This document shows positions 35,707 through 46,800 of a stretch of 64,000 nt of DNA, one piece after another. The position numbers and the translations under genes are program-made. The DNA is from Solobacterium sp. GTDB taxonomy: Bacteria > Bacillota_I > Bacilli_A > Erysipelotrichales > Erysipelotrichaceae. Numbering within the stretch: position 1 is the first letter of the stretch; every line of letters begins with the position of its first letter. The stretch is taken from NCBI GenBank assembly GCA_017469355.1, contig JAFUGM010000056.1, positions 46,585 to 110,584 of the forward strand. The letters are read 5' to 3'. Under the pieces are notes generated by a model. The model made no database searches and was not told the origin of the DNA. It saw only the letters and a list, made by a program, of their open reading frames with translations.

Positions 35707-37587
35707 CAGCTGACTTAATACATTCATGAATTCCTGATAGGTTCTGCAGTTGCTGAACAGGTTGATATTGGCCTCCTTATTCAGCAGTTTTACCAGATGA
35801 TTGAATACAAAGCGGAAGTCCTTCCGATCCACATAGGAGATTCCAAACAGGATCAGTAAGGTAATCCCTTCTCCGCCCCAGTTCTGTTTCTTTTCATACG
35901 TCACAAAGGAGATGAAACTGCGGGATACACTGTGTCCGATCGCATGAGGAATCGCAACCTTCTTCACAAAGCAGGTCGAGGATAGCCTCTCCCGGCTGAT
36001 GACACTTTCCACGAACGAGTCATCAAAATACCCCTGACCGCTTAATCGATCCGTTAATTGTCGTATGACATCGAACTCATCTTCACCATAAAGATCGGTA
36101 AAAAAGAGGTTCTCCGTGGTAAGCTCGCATAACGATTCCACGAATCGATCCGATTCCTTTGTTACAGAAAGTCTGCGGATCCGGTTGGAAATCAACTCCA
36201 TCTGCTCATCTGTGATAAACGGGGCGACAATCACTGCCCCAGGCAGTGGTGTTTCACTGATCACGAAATCCGGCTTCATCCGTTCCCGGTCAAAGTCATG
36301 GATGGAAATGGTATACATGAGGTTCAGTTCCTTGGAAAACCGGTTCTGAAGCACTGTGATATTGTGCTGGTAAAACTGATGATAATCCGAGTAGACATAG
36401 ATTGCGGAGACCTTGTTTCGGTTGGAATCGAGGCTCTCAATGAAGCTCCCAATATGTAATGCGATCAGAGAGATTTCATCCTGGTTGATTCGATATCCGG
36501 TTTTCTCTTCAATCAACGATGCGCAGTATACCGCAATATCAAAGATCAATGGATAGGTTCGCTTAATATCCATGATCATCGGGTTATGGATGGAATGAGA
36601 GATCTTCTGACGTTTGATCAGATTATCCACATGAAGGCAGAAGCGGGAGAAAAAGACATCATCAAACGGATCCAGAAGATAATAGTCCGTGACTTTCTCC
36701 AACATATAGTCGACCAGTTCAATCGTTGATTCACTGATATAGGAGGAAACATTCTCGCGATTGATCACCCGATAATCGAGTGTCGCAAGATTACTGGCCA
36801 GAAAGGCAGCGATATTGCTTTTCTCGGAAGGCACAACTTCAATTTGAAACGCTTCTTCCAGAAAGGCAGCGATCTTTTCGGTTGCGCTCCGTTCAATCTC
36901 ACTGATCTCAAGGCCAATCGAAGACTCTTCAACGTAATAGTGGTTTCTGAGGCGATCAATTGTGATAATCAGATGGAGAATGATGTTATTTAAGGAATAG
37001 TCGTTGTAATAGAACGAACATTCCATGAAGATGCGTATCAGGTTTTCCTTGATCAGATCAATCTGGTAGCCGTTATCCAGGAAGCGGTCTGCGTCATCAA
37101 ACATGAACCCCTTATAGCTCGTATTGGTAATCATATAGCTCGCAAAGGAGCGCTTATCCCGTTCGCTTCCAAGGATGGATAGATTTCCTCCTTCATTTTT
37201 CAATGTGAGGCGGAATGGGCTTAATCGCCGACGCAGTTTCTTCAGATCACTTTCCAGTGTCGCATCTGAGACAAACAGCTCTTCCGCAAGATCATAGGCA
37301 TCTATCGGTTTCTCTTCAAATAATAAAGAGGAAATCAGAATGGATACCCGCTCCTCGGGAGAAAAGTCTCGAACTTCTGTTACAGGAGTCAATGATTCAT
37401 TCAGACGATAGCTTCCTTGATCGGAAAGAATGCGTTCCTGCCCGCTTTTTTCATTAATCTGTCGAATATAGTTTTTAATCTGACGTGAGGAAACACCAAA
37501 CCGCTCCGACAACTCCAAAAGCGTCACCGCTGAGCCGGCGTTCTGTTCAAAGTATGCGAGAATGTCCTTCGATCTGTTTCTTCTCAT
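35695..37587 (-). CDS. PRD-containing transcriptional regulator with PTS IIA domain (BglG/LicR/MtlR type)
   Basis: About 630 residues: two N-terminal helix-turn-helix domains (SAVTLLELSERFGVSSRQIKNYIR and AYDLAEELFVSDATLESDLKKLRR, quoted within limits as LLELSERFGVSSRQ), two PRD domains with conserved His, a IIB-like region and a C-terminal IIA-like domain with VAIPHAIGHSV. Activity should depend on HPr/IIB phosphorylation and DNA binding. It is divergent from a IIB-IIC-IIA PTS and 6-phospho-beta-glucosidase and probably activates it. The start is uncertain: ATG 37585-37587 is preferred because the upstream in-frame extension covers an inverted repeat in the intergenic region. Confidence 0.85.
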   Translation of the reverse strand: MRRNRSKDILAYFEQNAGSAVTLLELSERFGVSSRQIKNYIRQINEKSGQERILSDQGSYRLNESLTPVTEVRDFSPEERVSILISSLLFEEKPIDAYDLAEELFVSDATLESDLKKLRRRLSPFRLTLKNEGGNLSILGSERDKRSFASYMITNTSYKGFMFDDADRFLDNGYQIDLIKENLIRIFMECSFYYNDYSLNNIILHLIITIDRLRNHYYVEESSIGLEISEIERSATEKIAAFLEEAFQIEVVPSEKSNIAAFLASNLATLDYRVINRENVSSYISESTIELVDYMLEKVTDYYLLDPFDDVFFSRFCLHVDNLIKRQKISHSIHNPMIMDIKRTYPLIFDIAVYCASLIEEKTGYRINQDEISLIALHIGSFIESLDSNRNKVSAIYVYSDYHQFYQHNITVLQNRFSKELNLMYTISIHDFDRERMKPDFVISETPLPGAVIVAPFITDEQMELISNRIRRLSVTKESDRFVESLCELTTENLFFTDLYGEDEFDVIRQLTDRLSGQGYFDDSFVESVISRERLSSTCFVKKVAIPHAIGHSVSRSFISFVTYEKKQNWGGEGITLLILFGISYVDRKDFRFVFNHLVKLLNKEANINLFSNCRTYQEFMNVLSQLARE

Positions 37588-37636
37588 CGCATTTGTACCC
37601 GCAGATTCATTGTATTCCGCGATAATAAAATCGCAG

Positions 37637-37673
37637 AATATTTTAAGTACCGGATGGTGGTATTTAAAATATT
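37637..37673. promoter_or_regulatory. Inverted repeat (probable PRD-regulator operator)
   Basis: AATATTTTAAGTACC (37637-37651) and GGTATTTAAAATATT (37659-37673) pair at 14 of 15 positions around 7 nt, between the regulator and the PTS genes and touching the predicted -35 of the PTS promoter. Confidence 0.55.
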
Positions 37674-37701
37674 TGAGCCCCATTACCATCACCCGTTACA
37701 T
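37673..37701 (+). promoter_or_regulatory. Predicted promoter of the PTS operon
   Basis: TTGAGC (37673-37678) and TTACAT (37696-37701), 17-bp spacer, 28 nt before the IIB start. Weak -10, as expected for an activated promoter. Confidence 0.35.
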
Positions 37702-37728
37702 TGAGGTCACAAAGAAGGAGATTCGCAA

Positions 37729-38034
37729 ATGGAAATCTTAATCGTATGTGGAGGGGGAGCCTCCAGCAGCTTCATCGCACAAAACGTGCAGAAAGAAGGA
37801 AACGCCCGCGGTCTTGACCTTACGGTAGACGCGATCAGCGAAACCGAACTTGAGGACTATGTGGAAGGAAGAGCCGCCGTGCTTGCCGGACCGCATCTGA
37901 AGTATCTCGAGGACAGCCTTCGTGAAGTCGTAGATGAATACAACGTACCGTTCGACTTTATTAAGGAAAGTGATTACGCAACCATGAATGGAAAGAATAT
38001 TCTCGATCACGCACTTTCCATCGCAAAACAATAA
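37729..38034 (+). CDS. PTS lactose/cellobiose-type IIB component
   Basis: 101 residues; the phosphorylated Cys is in ILIVCGGGASSSF (Cys7 or 8 by position). Receives phosphate from IIA and passes it to sugar on IIC. Strong GAAGGAG site. First gene of a IIB-IIC-IIA-GH1 operon. Confidence 0.93.
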   Translation: MEILIVCGGGASSSFIAQNVQKEGNARGLDLTVDAISETELEDYVEGRAAVLAGPHLKYLEDSLREVVDEYNVPFDFIKESDYATMNGKNILDHALSIAKQ

Positions 38035-38051
38035 TTCATTCGGAGGGGCTC

Positions 38052-39284
38052 ATGAAGAAAATTATTGACTGGATGACCAACGTCGTTGGTCCAAAAGCAA
38101 GTAAAATTGCCAGAAATCCCTGGATCGCATCAATTCAGGAAACCATGATCGCAACGATTCCTGTTATGGTAATCAGTTCATTTGTCACCATTATCTCGAT
38201 TCTCAACGAGTACATTCCCAACTTCCCGGATTTCTCCTATTTCAGTACCTTCACGATGGGACTCAGCGCAATGATGGTTGCGTACCTCGTTCCGACATTC
38301 GTACTTGAAAAACTGAGACTTCCCAAATACAAGCGTCAGGCCGGATTCATGGGCGTTGCGGTATTACTCGCAATGAGCCAGGCTATCGTTAATGAAGACG
38401 GAAACTTCGTAGTCGCATCCGACCGTATCGGTGCCAGCGGAATGTTCGTCGCTATCGTTGCCGGATTGTTTGTGGCATTTATCATGAAACTCTTCTCCAA
38501 GAGAAGTATGTTCTCTAAGGAAACAAAGATGCCGAAGTTCCTGGTCGACAGCTTTGACTCCATGGCTCCGATCATGATCATCATGATCATCGTATTCGTC
38601 CTTGCCGGATTACTGCATCTTGACCTCTATGAAATCGTCAACGTTATGATTTCCCCGCTGGTCAACATCGCACAGAGCCTGTTTGGATTCGTACTGATCA
38701 ACTTCCTCATGGCATTCTTCTATTCCTTCGGTCTCAGCCCCTGGCTGCTGACTCCGGTGTACTACACCGTTGGTATGGATGCCATTGCGAAAAATGCGGC
38801 GGCAGTTGCGGCTGGCGGAAAAGCTGCACTGGTACTCACCAACGAAACACTGGGCGGATGGATCTGGCTCGGTGGTACCGGATGCACACTTACCCTCTGC
38901 ATTCTGTTCCTTCTCTGCAAATCCGCAAAGCTCAAGGGTCTTGGCAGAACATGCATCTTCCCGGGTATCTTCAATATCAATGAACCGATCGTCTTTGGCT
39001 CCATCGTATTCAACCCTCTGCTTATGATTCCGATGTGGATCAACCCGATTGTTGTATCGATTATCACCTACGCAGTCATGAAGGCTGGCGCGGTTACCAT
39101 CCCGTCCTCTTCCTTCCTGCTCTGGTATATGCCGATTCCGATTCAGACTTACCTTACAAACTACGATTTCAGAGGTGTAATTCTGGTACTCATCCTCTTA
39201 GCGATCACCGCTGTCATCTGGTATCCGTTTGTAGTAGCATATGACAAGCAGTGCCTTGAAGAAGAAGCCGCTGAAGCGAAATAA
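38052..39284 (+). CDS. PTS lactose/cellobiose-type IIC component
   Basis: 410 residues, about ten membrane segments, with the EIIC hallmark GIFNINEPIVFG and WLGGTGCTL upstream of it. Translocates a beta-glucoside or related disaccharide with phosphorylation. Eighteen nt after IIB; CGGAGGGG ribosome binding site. Exact sugar unknown (cellobiose, other beta-glucoside, or lactose). Confidence 0.93.
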   Translation: MKKIIDWMTNVVGPKASKIARNPWIASIQETMIATIPVMVISSFVTIISILNEYIPNFPDFSYFSTFTMGLSAMMVAYLVPTFVLEKLRLPKYKRQAGFMGVAVLLAMSQAIVNEDGNFVVASDRIGASGMFVAIVAGLFVAFIMKLFSKRSMFSKETKMPKFLVDSFDSMAPIMIIMIIVFVLAGLLHLDLYEIVNVMISPLVNIAQSLFGFVLINFLMAFFYSFGLSPWLLTPVYYTVGMDAIAKNAAAVAAGGKAALVLTNETLGGWIWLGGTGCTLTLCILFLLCKSAKLKGLGRTCIFPGIFNINEPIVFGSIVFNPLLMIPMWINPIVVSIITYAVMKAGAVTIPSSSFLLWYMPIPIQTYLTNYDFRGVILVLILLAITAVIWYPFVVAYDKQCLEEEAAEAK

Positions 39285-39301
39285 ATTACAGGAGAAACAT
39301 T

Positions 39302-41033
<1,732 letters not shown>

Positions 41034-41040
41034 CCGTAAT

Positions 41041-41070
41041 CAAAAAGCCTTCCGATGTGAAGGCTTTTTC
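41041..41070. terminator. Bidirectional terminator between GH1 and Lrp genes
   Basis: AAAAAGCCTTC and GAAGGCTTTTT form an 11-bp stem with a 6-nt loop and provide T-runs in both directions between convergent genes. Confidence 0.88.
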
Positions 41071-41097
41071 ATATATATGAAGTTTTGAATCGGTATT

Positions 41098-41589
41098 TCA
41101 GGCAGAGATGATCATACGGTCATCCGAAATATCTTCTTCCATATCCATCGTGATTCCATTGACCTTATATTTCTTTAATACAAACATGGTTACCGTTGCG
41201 GTAACGCCTTCGATCGGAGCCAGTTTCTCACCGACAAAATCCGCCACATCACGCATGGTTTTTCCGTTAATACTGACCATGAATTCCGAAGTTCCACTCA
41301 TCAGATAGAGACTCGCAACTTCCGGGAAACGCGCAATGCGCTCCGCAATCTTGTCATAACCGGTACCGCGTTCCGGTTTTGCGCTGACACCAATAAACGC
41401 ATCCACATGTTCGACATTCGTCTTGTCCCAGTTGATCACGGTATGGTAACCGCAGATCACCTTGTTCTGTTCCAGGTTGGCCTTTTCCGCCGCAACGGTC
41501 TCTTCGCTTTCGCCCAGAATATCCGCAAGATCGGTTACGGTTGCGCGCGGATCATCCGCAAGCAGGTTTAATAATTTCATGGAATCCAT
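41098..41589 (-). CDS. Lrp/AsnC-family transcriptional regulator
   Basis: 163 residues: an N-terminal winged-helix-like part (about 1-60) and a RAM ligand-binding domain (about 65-140). It starts 2 nt after the stop of the aminotransferase, so the pair is cotranscribed; Lrp-type regulators often control adjacent amino-acid transaminases. AAGGAG site overlaps the preceding gene's end. Confidence 0.88.
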   Translation of the reverse strand: MDSMKLLNLLADDPRATVTDLADILGESEETVAAEKANLEQNKVICGYHTVINWDKTNVEHVDAFIGVSAKPERGTGYDKIAERIARFPEVASLYLMSGTSEFMVSINGKTMRDVADFVGEKLAPIEGVTATVTMFVLKKYKVNGITMDMEEDISDDRMIISA

Positions 41590-41591
41590 AC

Positions 41592-42764
41592 TCAGTTTTC
41601 TCCTTTATGTTCCTTCAGGAAGGCTTCAATGCGGTTGAACGCCTCCCGCAGATGATCGAGGCTGTATGCGTAGCTGATTCTTGCGAATCCTTCGCCTGCC
41701 GGTCCAAATGCGGTTCCCGGCACAATCGCCACATGTTTTTCCTGAAGCAGTGTTTCACAAAAACGCTCACTGCTCATTCCGCTGGACGTAATATTCGGGA
41801 AGACATAGAAGGCACCTTTTGGCTCAAAGGTTTTCAATCCCATTTCATTCAGCCGCCGCACACAGTATTCTCTTCTCAAATCATACTGTCTGCGCATCTC
41901 TTCCACATCATCATCGCAATCCCGCAAGGCGGTGATCGCCGCATACTGTGAGGTGGTAGGCGCTGCCATGATACAGCTCTGATGAATTTTGATCATGGTC
42001 TTAATCAGAGGTTTGGGGCCGCAGGCATAGCCAAGCCGCCATCCGGTCATCGAGAAGGTCTTGGAGAACCCACCGATTACTACCGTGCGTTCTCTCATCC
42101 CTTCGATCGATGCGATAGATTCATGCTTGATTCCATAAACAAGTTCCGCATAAATCTCATCAGAAAGAATGATAATATCTGTTCCCCGCAGTACTTCCGC
42201 AATCGCTTCGAGATCCTCATGGCGAAGTACCGCCCCGGTCGGGTTATTCGGGAATCCCAACACCAGCACTTTTGTTTTTTCGGTAATCGCATTGCGAATC
42301 TGTTCTGCCGTGATACGGAATTCGTTTTCCTCAAGACACGGCACATGAACCGGAACTCCCTGTGTCAGTGTGGTAATTGGTTCATAACTGACATAACATG
42401 GCTCCGGAATGATAACTTCATCTCCCGGTTCCAACAGTGCCCGTAAGGCCAGATCAATCGCTTCCGATCCACCGACGGTAATGATTGTCTCTTCAGTCTC
42501 ATATGTAAGACCATACTTCCGCTTCATATACTCACATACCGCGATACGGAGTTCTTTTAATCCCGCATTCGCTGTATATTTCGTGCGGCCAAGTTCCAAT
42601 GAGTGAATCGCCGCATCACGAATATCCCATGGGGTCTGAAAATCAGGCTCACCAACACCGAGTGAAATGCACTCCGGCATCTCCGCCGCAAGATCAAAGA
42701 ATTTCCGGATTCCGGAAGGCTTCATCTCTACTGCGTATTTCGATAACAAACGTTCATAGTCCAT
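41592..42764 (-). CDS. PLP-dependent aminotransferase class I/II
   Basis: 390 residues, fold type I. PLP lysine is in GGFSKTFSMTGWRLGY (about 230); FPNNPTGAVL and YAELVYG motifs are present. Related to aspartate/aromatic aminotransferases; the donor pair is undecided. ATG 42762-42764 has AGGTGA upstream; an in-frame GTG three codons earlier overlaps that site. Upstream sequence has TATAAT at 42786-42791 on the minus strand. Confidence 0.9.
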   Translation of the reverse strand: MDYERLLSKYAVEMKPSGIRKFFDLAAEMPECISLGVGEPDFQTPWDIRDAAIHSLELGRTKYTANAGLKELRIAVCEYMKRKYGLTYETEETIITVGGSEAIDLALRALLEPGDEVIIPEPCYVSYEPITTLTQGVPVHVPCLEENEFRITAEQIRNAITEKTKVLVLGFPNNPTGAVLRHEDLEAIAEVLRGTDIIILSDEIYAELVYGIKHESIASIEGMRERTVVIGGFSKTFSMTGWRLGYACGPKPLIKTMIKIHQSCIMAAPTTSQYAAITALRDCDDDVEEMRRQYDLRREYCVRRLNEMGLKTFEPKGAFYVFPNITSSGMSSERFCETLLQEKHVAIVPGTAFGPAGEGFARISYAYSLDHLREAFNRIEAFLKEHKGEN

Positions 42765-42810
42765 AGCTTTCACCTGTATTGTTACATTATAAAATATGTG
42801 TCAATGCGTG

Positions 42811-42843
42811 AAAAAAGGATCTACAGTTTTCGGCTATAGATCC
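42811..42843 (-). terminator. Terminator after the toxin gene
   Basis: GGATCTA/TAGATCC with extra inner pairs is followed on the minus strand by six T. It lies between the YoeB-type toxin gene and the aminotransferase gene, both on this strand. Confidence 0.8.
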
Positions 42844-42859
42844 CTACTCTCTATATTGG

Positions 42860-43120
42860 TCAGTCGCCGTAATGGCTCTTGCAGGAGGCAATGATCGCTA
42901 TATCGCCTTCTACCTTATAGACAACCCTGTTTGTCTCATCAATTCTCCGGCTCCACCATCCGCTTAGGTTCTCTTTTAACGGTTCCGGCTTGCCAATGCC
43001 GTCAAATGGGCTTCGCTGTATATCTTTGATCAATGCATTGATCCTCTTCAAAGTTTTCTTATCCTGTATCTGCCACGAGAGATACTCCTCCCACGCCCGT
43101 TCATCCCACAGTATTCTCAC
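42860..43120 (-). CDS. Txe/YoeB-family toxin
   Basis: mRNA interferase-type toxin of a type II system, 86 residues: ILWDERAWEEYLSWQ, GIGKPEPLKENLSGWWSRRI, and C-terminal HYGD with conserved His/Tyr typical of YoeB. Cleaves ribosome-bound mRNA in the family. Starts 4 nt after the antitoxin gene, in the usual antitoxin-toxin order. Confidence 0.92.
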   Translation of the reverse strand: MRILWDERAWEEYLSWQIQDKKTLKRINALIKDIQRSPFDGIGKPEPLKENLSGWWSRRIDETNRVVYKVEGDIAIIASCKSHYGD

Positions 43121-43124
43121 AGAT

Positions 43125-43385
43125 TCAATCCTCGATCAGTGTGTGTTCCGCAAGTGTCGCCTTACCGGAATCGATCTCGGACAGCACCTTTTTCAGATAG
43201 GACATGTTGGCATCAGAGTAAAATGGGTCAACAGATACTTCAAAGGGAATCCGTTTCTCGCGGCCCATCTTTTTTGCGAAGATAGTAAAGGCGGTAGACA
43301 TGCTCATACCTAAGTCCCGGCATACTTCCTCCATGTTCTTTTTATCTTCTTCCTCTAAACGGAAATTCACTAAAACCTGTGTCAT
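43125..43385 (-). CDS. RelB/DinJ-family antitoxin
   Basis: 86 residues, ribbon-helix-helix N-terminus (QVLVNFRLEEEDKKNMEEV...), which should bind its own operator and cap the YoeB-type toxin. ATG 43383-43385 follows AAAGGAG; a start eight codons upstream is less supported. The upstream region is AT-rich. Confidence 0.9.
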   Translation of the reverse strand: MTQVLVNFRLEEEDKKNMEEVCRDLGMSMSTAFTIFAKKMGREKRIPFEVSVDPFYSDANMSYLKKVLSEIDSGKATLAEHTLIED

Positions 43386-43507
43386 ACTAACATCTCCTTT
43401 CCTGGTCACAATATATCAAATTAGAAAGCAAATATAAAGCATTTTACTATCATATATCTTATTATTATGGCTATAAAGAATTTGATCTTGACGTCTAATC
43501 TGTATCA

Positions 43508-43540
43508 CTAAAAAGCAGCCTTGTATATATAGACTGCTTT
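43508..43540 (-). terminator. Terminator after the ybaK/trp transporter operon
   Basis: AAAGCAG/CTGCTTT stem with a long loop, followed by T5 on the minus strand; overlaps the last codon of ybaK. Confidence 0.65.
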
Positions 43541-44024
43541 ATACGGTAATTTCCGCAAACGCCCCATCTATGAGATTCACAAGATCATTGGGGTTTACTT
43601 CCACCTGTACTCCGACTTTCCCGCCGGAAACACATATCGCGTCAAAGAGCACAGCGGTTTCATCAAACCAGGTCGGAAATGGTTTCTTCATTCCCACCGG
43701 AGAACAGCCGCCGTGAATATACCCGGTTAAGGGAAACAGTTCCTTCTGATGAATCATCTCAATAGACTTTACTCCGGCAGTTCTGGCGGCCCGCTTGAGA
43801 TCCAGTTTTTCTTTCACCGGTATCACAAAGACATAGTGATTGCGGTCTTCGCCAACCGTAACCAGCGTCTTGAATACCTGTTCAGGATCCTGTCCGCATT
43901 TTTCAGCGACAGAGACACCATCAATTGCGCCATCCTGCGTATCGTAGGTATGAATTTCATACGGAATTCCAGCGGTATCCAGAATCCGCATGGCATTGGT
44001 TTTGACTTCCTTGGTTTTTGCCAT
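43539..44024 (-). CDS. ybaK: YbaK/EbsC-family aminoacyl-tRNA deacylase
   Basis: 161 residues with KEKLDLKRAARTAG and YIHGGCSPVG, the YbaK motif with the Lys and Gly-x-x-Pro loop. Family members clear Cys from tRNA-Pro. It begins 1 nt past the ABC ATPase stop, so it is in the same operon; a link to tryptophan is not obvious. Start ATG 44022-44024. Confidence 0.87.
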   Translation of the reverse strand: MAKTKEVKTNAMRILDTAGIPYEIHTYDTQDGAIDGVSVAEKCGQDPEQVFKTLVTVGEDRNHYVFVIPVKEKLDLKRAARTAGVKSIEMIHQKELFPLTGYIHGGCSPVGMKKPFPTWFDETAVLFDAICVSGGKVGVQVEVNPNDLVNLIDGAFAEITV

Positions 44025-44025
44025 A

Positions 44026-44826
44026 TCACTCACTCAGAAGAATACGGTCGTTATCAAATTCCTTACCGGCACTCTTCCTAAACATGTCCATCAGATCCTG
44101 AATTGTCAGCCCTTCCCGCTCGCTTCCGGAAAGGTCAAGGATGATATTCCCATTCGCCATCATGAGGGTGCGGTTACCAACGGTCACCGCCTGTTTCAGG
44201 TTATGGGTAACCATGAGACAGGTCGTATGGTTTTCTTCTGTGATCTGTACCGTCAACTCCATAATCTTGGCGGCGGCTTGGGGATCAAGTGCCGCAGTAT
44301 GTTCATCCAGAAGCAGGATTTTCGGTGGGACAAGGGTTGCCATAAGGAGTGTGAGCGCCTGGCGCTGTCCTCCCGAAAGGGTTCCAACCGGTGTATTCAT
44401 TCGATCTTCGAGTCCCATATCCAGCATCTTCAGCCGATCATGGAAAAACTCTTTTTCCTTTCTGGAAATATGACTTAAAGGATTGGTATTCTTCTCTGCC
44501 CTCAGATACGCCAGCGCGAGGTTTTCCTCAATGGTCATATGAGGAGCCGTTCCTTTGAGCGGATCCTGAAACAGCCGGCCGATATACTTGGAGCGAATGT
44601 AATCCGGTTCAAATGTAATGTTCTTTCCATCCAGAAGAATGCGCCCGCTGTCCGCAAGGAACGTTCCTGATATCGCATTGAACAGCGTGCTTTTTCCAGC
44701 GCCGTTGGAGCCGACGATCGTAATGAAATCGCCGTCATTTACGGTAAGGGAAAGCCCGGCCAGTGCCGTCTTTTCATTTACGGTTCCGGGATTGAAGACC
44801 TTGGAAATATTCTGTATCTCCAGCAT
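44026..44826 (-). CDS. ABC importer ATPase (predicted tryptophan transporter)
   Basis: 266 residues: Walker A GSNGAGKST, signature LSGGQRQALT, Walker B ILLLDEHTAALD (Glu replaced position D-E-H is normal here) and H-loop VTHN. Cotranscribed with permease and binding protein behind a T-box leader with a Trp-type specifier, so the importer is probably the streptococcal TrpXYZ-like tryptophan importer. Gap to the permease is 1 nt. Confidence 0.87.
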   Translation of the reverse strand: MLEIQNISKVFNPGTVNEKTALAGLSLTVNDGDFITIVGSNGAGKSTLFNAISGTFLADSGRILLDGKNITFEPDYIRSKYIGRLFQDPLKGTAPHMTIEENLALAYLRAEKNTNPLSHISRKEKEFFHDRLKMLDMGLEDRMNTPVGTLSGGQRQALTLLMATLVPPKILLLDEHTAALDPQAAAKIMELTVQITEENHTTCLMVTHNLKQAVTVGNRTLMMANGNIILDLSGSEREGLTIQDLMDMFRKSAGKEFDNDRILLSE

Positions 44827-44827
44827 A

Positions 44828-45727
44828 TTACCTCATCTCCCTTCTTGCCCGGGAAGAAATCTTCATCTGATTCTGAACGGTCGGTGCCGCAATCGCCGCG
44901 GCTACGATGACCGCCGTCATCAGTTTCAGTCCTTCGATCGGAATGATTCGTGTCTGAAGCACGATCGCATAGATGAACCGGTAAATGATATTACCGACAA
45001 GACAAGCGGTGATGTTTCGGCCAATGGATTTACGGCCATTGATGACTGTTTCTCCAATGATCAATGTCGCAAGTCCAATGACCACAATTCCAGTTCCCGC
45101 ATTGATATCTGCGCTCTTCTGTAACTGCCCGGCGACTGCCCCGCTTAAGGCGGTAAAGCAGTTCGCAATTGTCAGACCTACTGTGATCATGAACTTGGGG
45201 TTAATGGAAGATGCGCTGACCATATCTTTGTTGTCTCCGGTCGCCCGGATGGAAAGACCGATCCGGGTGCGCAGAAACTGCCGCATCAATACCATACAGA
45301 TAAGAGCGATACATAAGACCAGCAGTATTGAATACCAGCTTCCCCCAATTCCTGTAGCACGGAATTTTGTGAAGATGGTTTCCTGCTTGATGAGCGAAAC
45401 ATTGGAGCTCCATCCCATCGCCATGAGATTCACGGTATAAAGACCGGTATTGGTAATAATACCGGCAATGATGGAAGGAACACCTAATCTGGTCTGGAGG
45501 AATGCCGTCACAAAGCCGGCACACCCTCCTGCCGCAATTGCACAGAAGAGTCCCGCAAGGGGATGGCCTTTGGCAGCCATGGATACGGACACCGCCATAC
45601 CAAGTACAAAACAGCCATCGGTAGTGAGATCGGCAATATCAAGAACCCGGTAGCTCAGGAACAATGCCAGAGCTACCAGGCTGTAGATACATCCAAGAGA
45701 TAACGCAGTCTGTGCGATATGCAGCAT
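44828..45727 (-). CDS. ABC importer permease (predicted tryptophan transporter)
   Basis: 299 residues with about eight to nine membrane segments (SYRVLDIADLTTDGCFVLGMA typical of branched-chain/TrpY-like permeases; quoted to 20 residues: YRVLDIADLTTDGCFVLGMA). Seventeen nt after the binding protein gene. Substrate assignment rests on the T-box. Confidence 0.87.
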   Translation of the reverse strand: MLHIAQTALSLGCIYSLVALALFLSYRVLDIADLTTDGCFVLGMAVSVSMAAKGHPLAGLFCAIAAGGCAGFVTAFLQTRLGVPSIIAGIITNTGLYTVNLMAMGWSSNVSLIKQETIFTKFRATGIGGSWYSILLVLCIALICMVLMRQFLRTRIGLSIRATGDNKDMVSASSINPKFMITVGLTIANCFTALSGAVAGQLQKSADINAGTGIVVIGLATLIIGETVINGRKSIGRNITACLVGNIIYRFIYAIVLQTRIIPIEGLKLMTAVIVAAAIAAPTVQNQMKISSRARREMR

Positions 45728-45744
45728 GAATACCCAATTACTCC

Positions 45745-46770
45745 TTAGTCTTCTGTGGTAATGACTTCTACCAGTTCACCAAACGCCTTGAGCGCATCAT
45801 AGTCAAGGCCGAGTGCTTCTGCAGTTTCTGTGTTCACTGTGACAATTCCGCCATCCATCAGATAGTAATCATCAAGACCAGAAATACCTTTGGTAATCGC
45901 CTCAAACGCAAGATCTGCCGTCTTTGTGCCAAGTTCGGTATAGTTGACACCACAGGTAGTATATGCGCCATTGCGGACGAAGCTGTCAGCACCGGTGAAG
46001 TGAGGAATGCCTGCCTCCGCAAACATCGGAGCGATGGCCAGTTCCGCAGCCATGATGACATTGTCTGTCGGTGTGAAGATCGCATCCACATTCTGACCGA
46101 TCAAAGAAGAAGCCGCCTGAATGACTTCATCATTGGTGTTGCCATTGGCTTCCACATAGGAGATGCCTTTAGCGTCAAGATATTCCTTCGCCTCCGCAAT
46201 CGGACGCTCGGAGTTTGCCTCAGACTTGGAGTAAAGCAGACCTACGGTCTTAACATCCGGGTTCTGAGCCAGAATCATGTCCATAATTAACGGTGTATTT
46301 AATGCGTCGCTGGTACCGCTGACATAGCTGATGCCAGTGAGTTCTGCAGCTTCCGGATCAGAAATCGCCGCATAGACAACCGGTGTTTCGGTATCAGATG
46401 CCGCAGCGGTCATGGTCTGCGCCGCAAGCGTAGCGATCGGAACGATGACATCCACATTATCTGCGATTGCCTGTGAGCCGATCTGCTGAAGCGTCGTCTG
46501 GTCATTCTGACCGGAATAGATATCACCGTATTCAATAACGACACCATTCTCTGCTGCTAAGACATCAAATTCCGCCGCAATCGCATTGGCAATTTCATCC
46601 AGAGACGCATGGTCAAGCTGCTTTACGATCGCAACTTTGTATACGGTTGTTTCTTCGGCATCAGTTGTGCCGGCGGATGCGGTTCCTTCGGAAGTATCTG
46701 TTCCGCAGGCAGCCATGGCGATTGTGAGAAGTGCGGCTAAGGAAGCCTTGAAGAATTTGGTTGTTTTCAT
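45745..46770 (-). CDS. ABC substrate-binding lipoprotein (predicted tryptophan transporter)
   Basis: 341 residues with a lipoprotein signal peptide (MKTTKFFKASLAALLTIAMAACG; lipobox MAAC) and a periplasmic-binding-type two-lobe fold of the ABC_sub_bind family. AGGAGGG site before ATG 46768-46770. First gene downstream of the T-box. Substrate tryptophan is inferred from the leader only. Confidence 0.88.
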   Translation of the reverse strand: MKTTKFFKASLAALLTIAMAACGTDTSEGTASAGTTDAEETTVYKVAIVKQLDHASLDEIANAIAAEFDVLAAENGVVIEYGDIYSGQNDQTTLQQIGSQAIADNVDVIVPIATLAAQTMTAAASDTETPVVYAAISDPEAAELTGISYVSGTSDALNTPLIMDMILAQNPDVKTVGLLYSKSEANSERPIAEAKEYLDAKGISYVEANGNTNDEVIQAASSLIGQNVDAIFTPTDNVIMAAELAIAPMFAEAGIPHFTGADSFVRNGAYTTCGVNYTELGTKTADLAFEAITKGISGLDDYYLMDGGIVTVNTETAEALGLDYDALKAFGELVEVITTED

Positions 46771-46800
46771 TTCATTTCCCTCCTATCAGGTGGCAGATGA

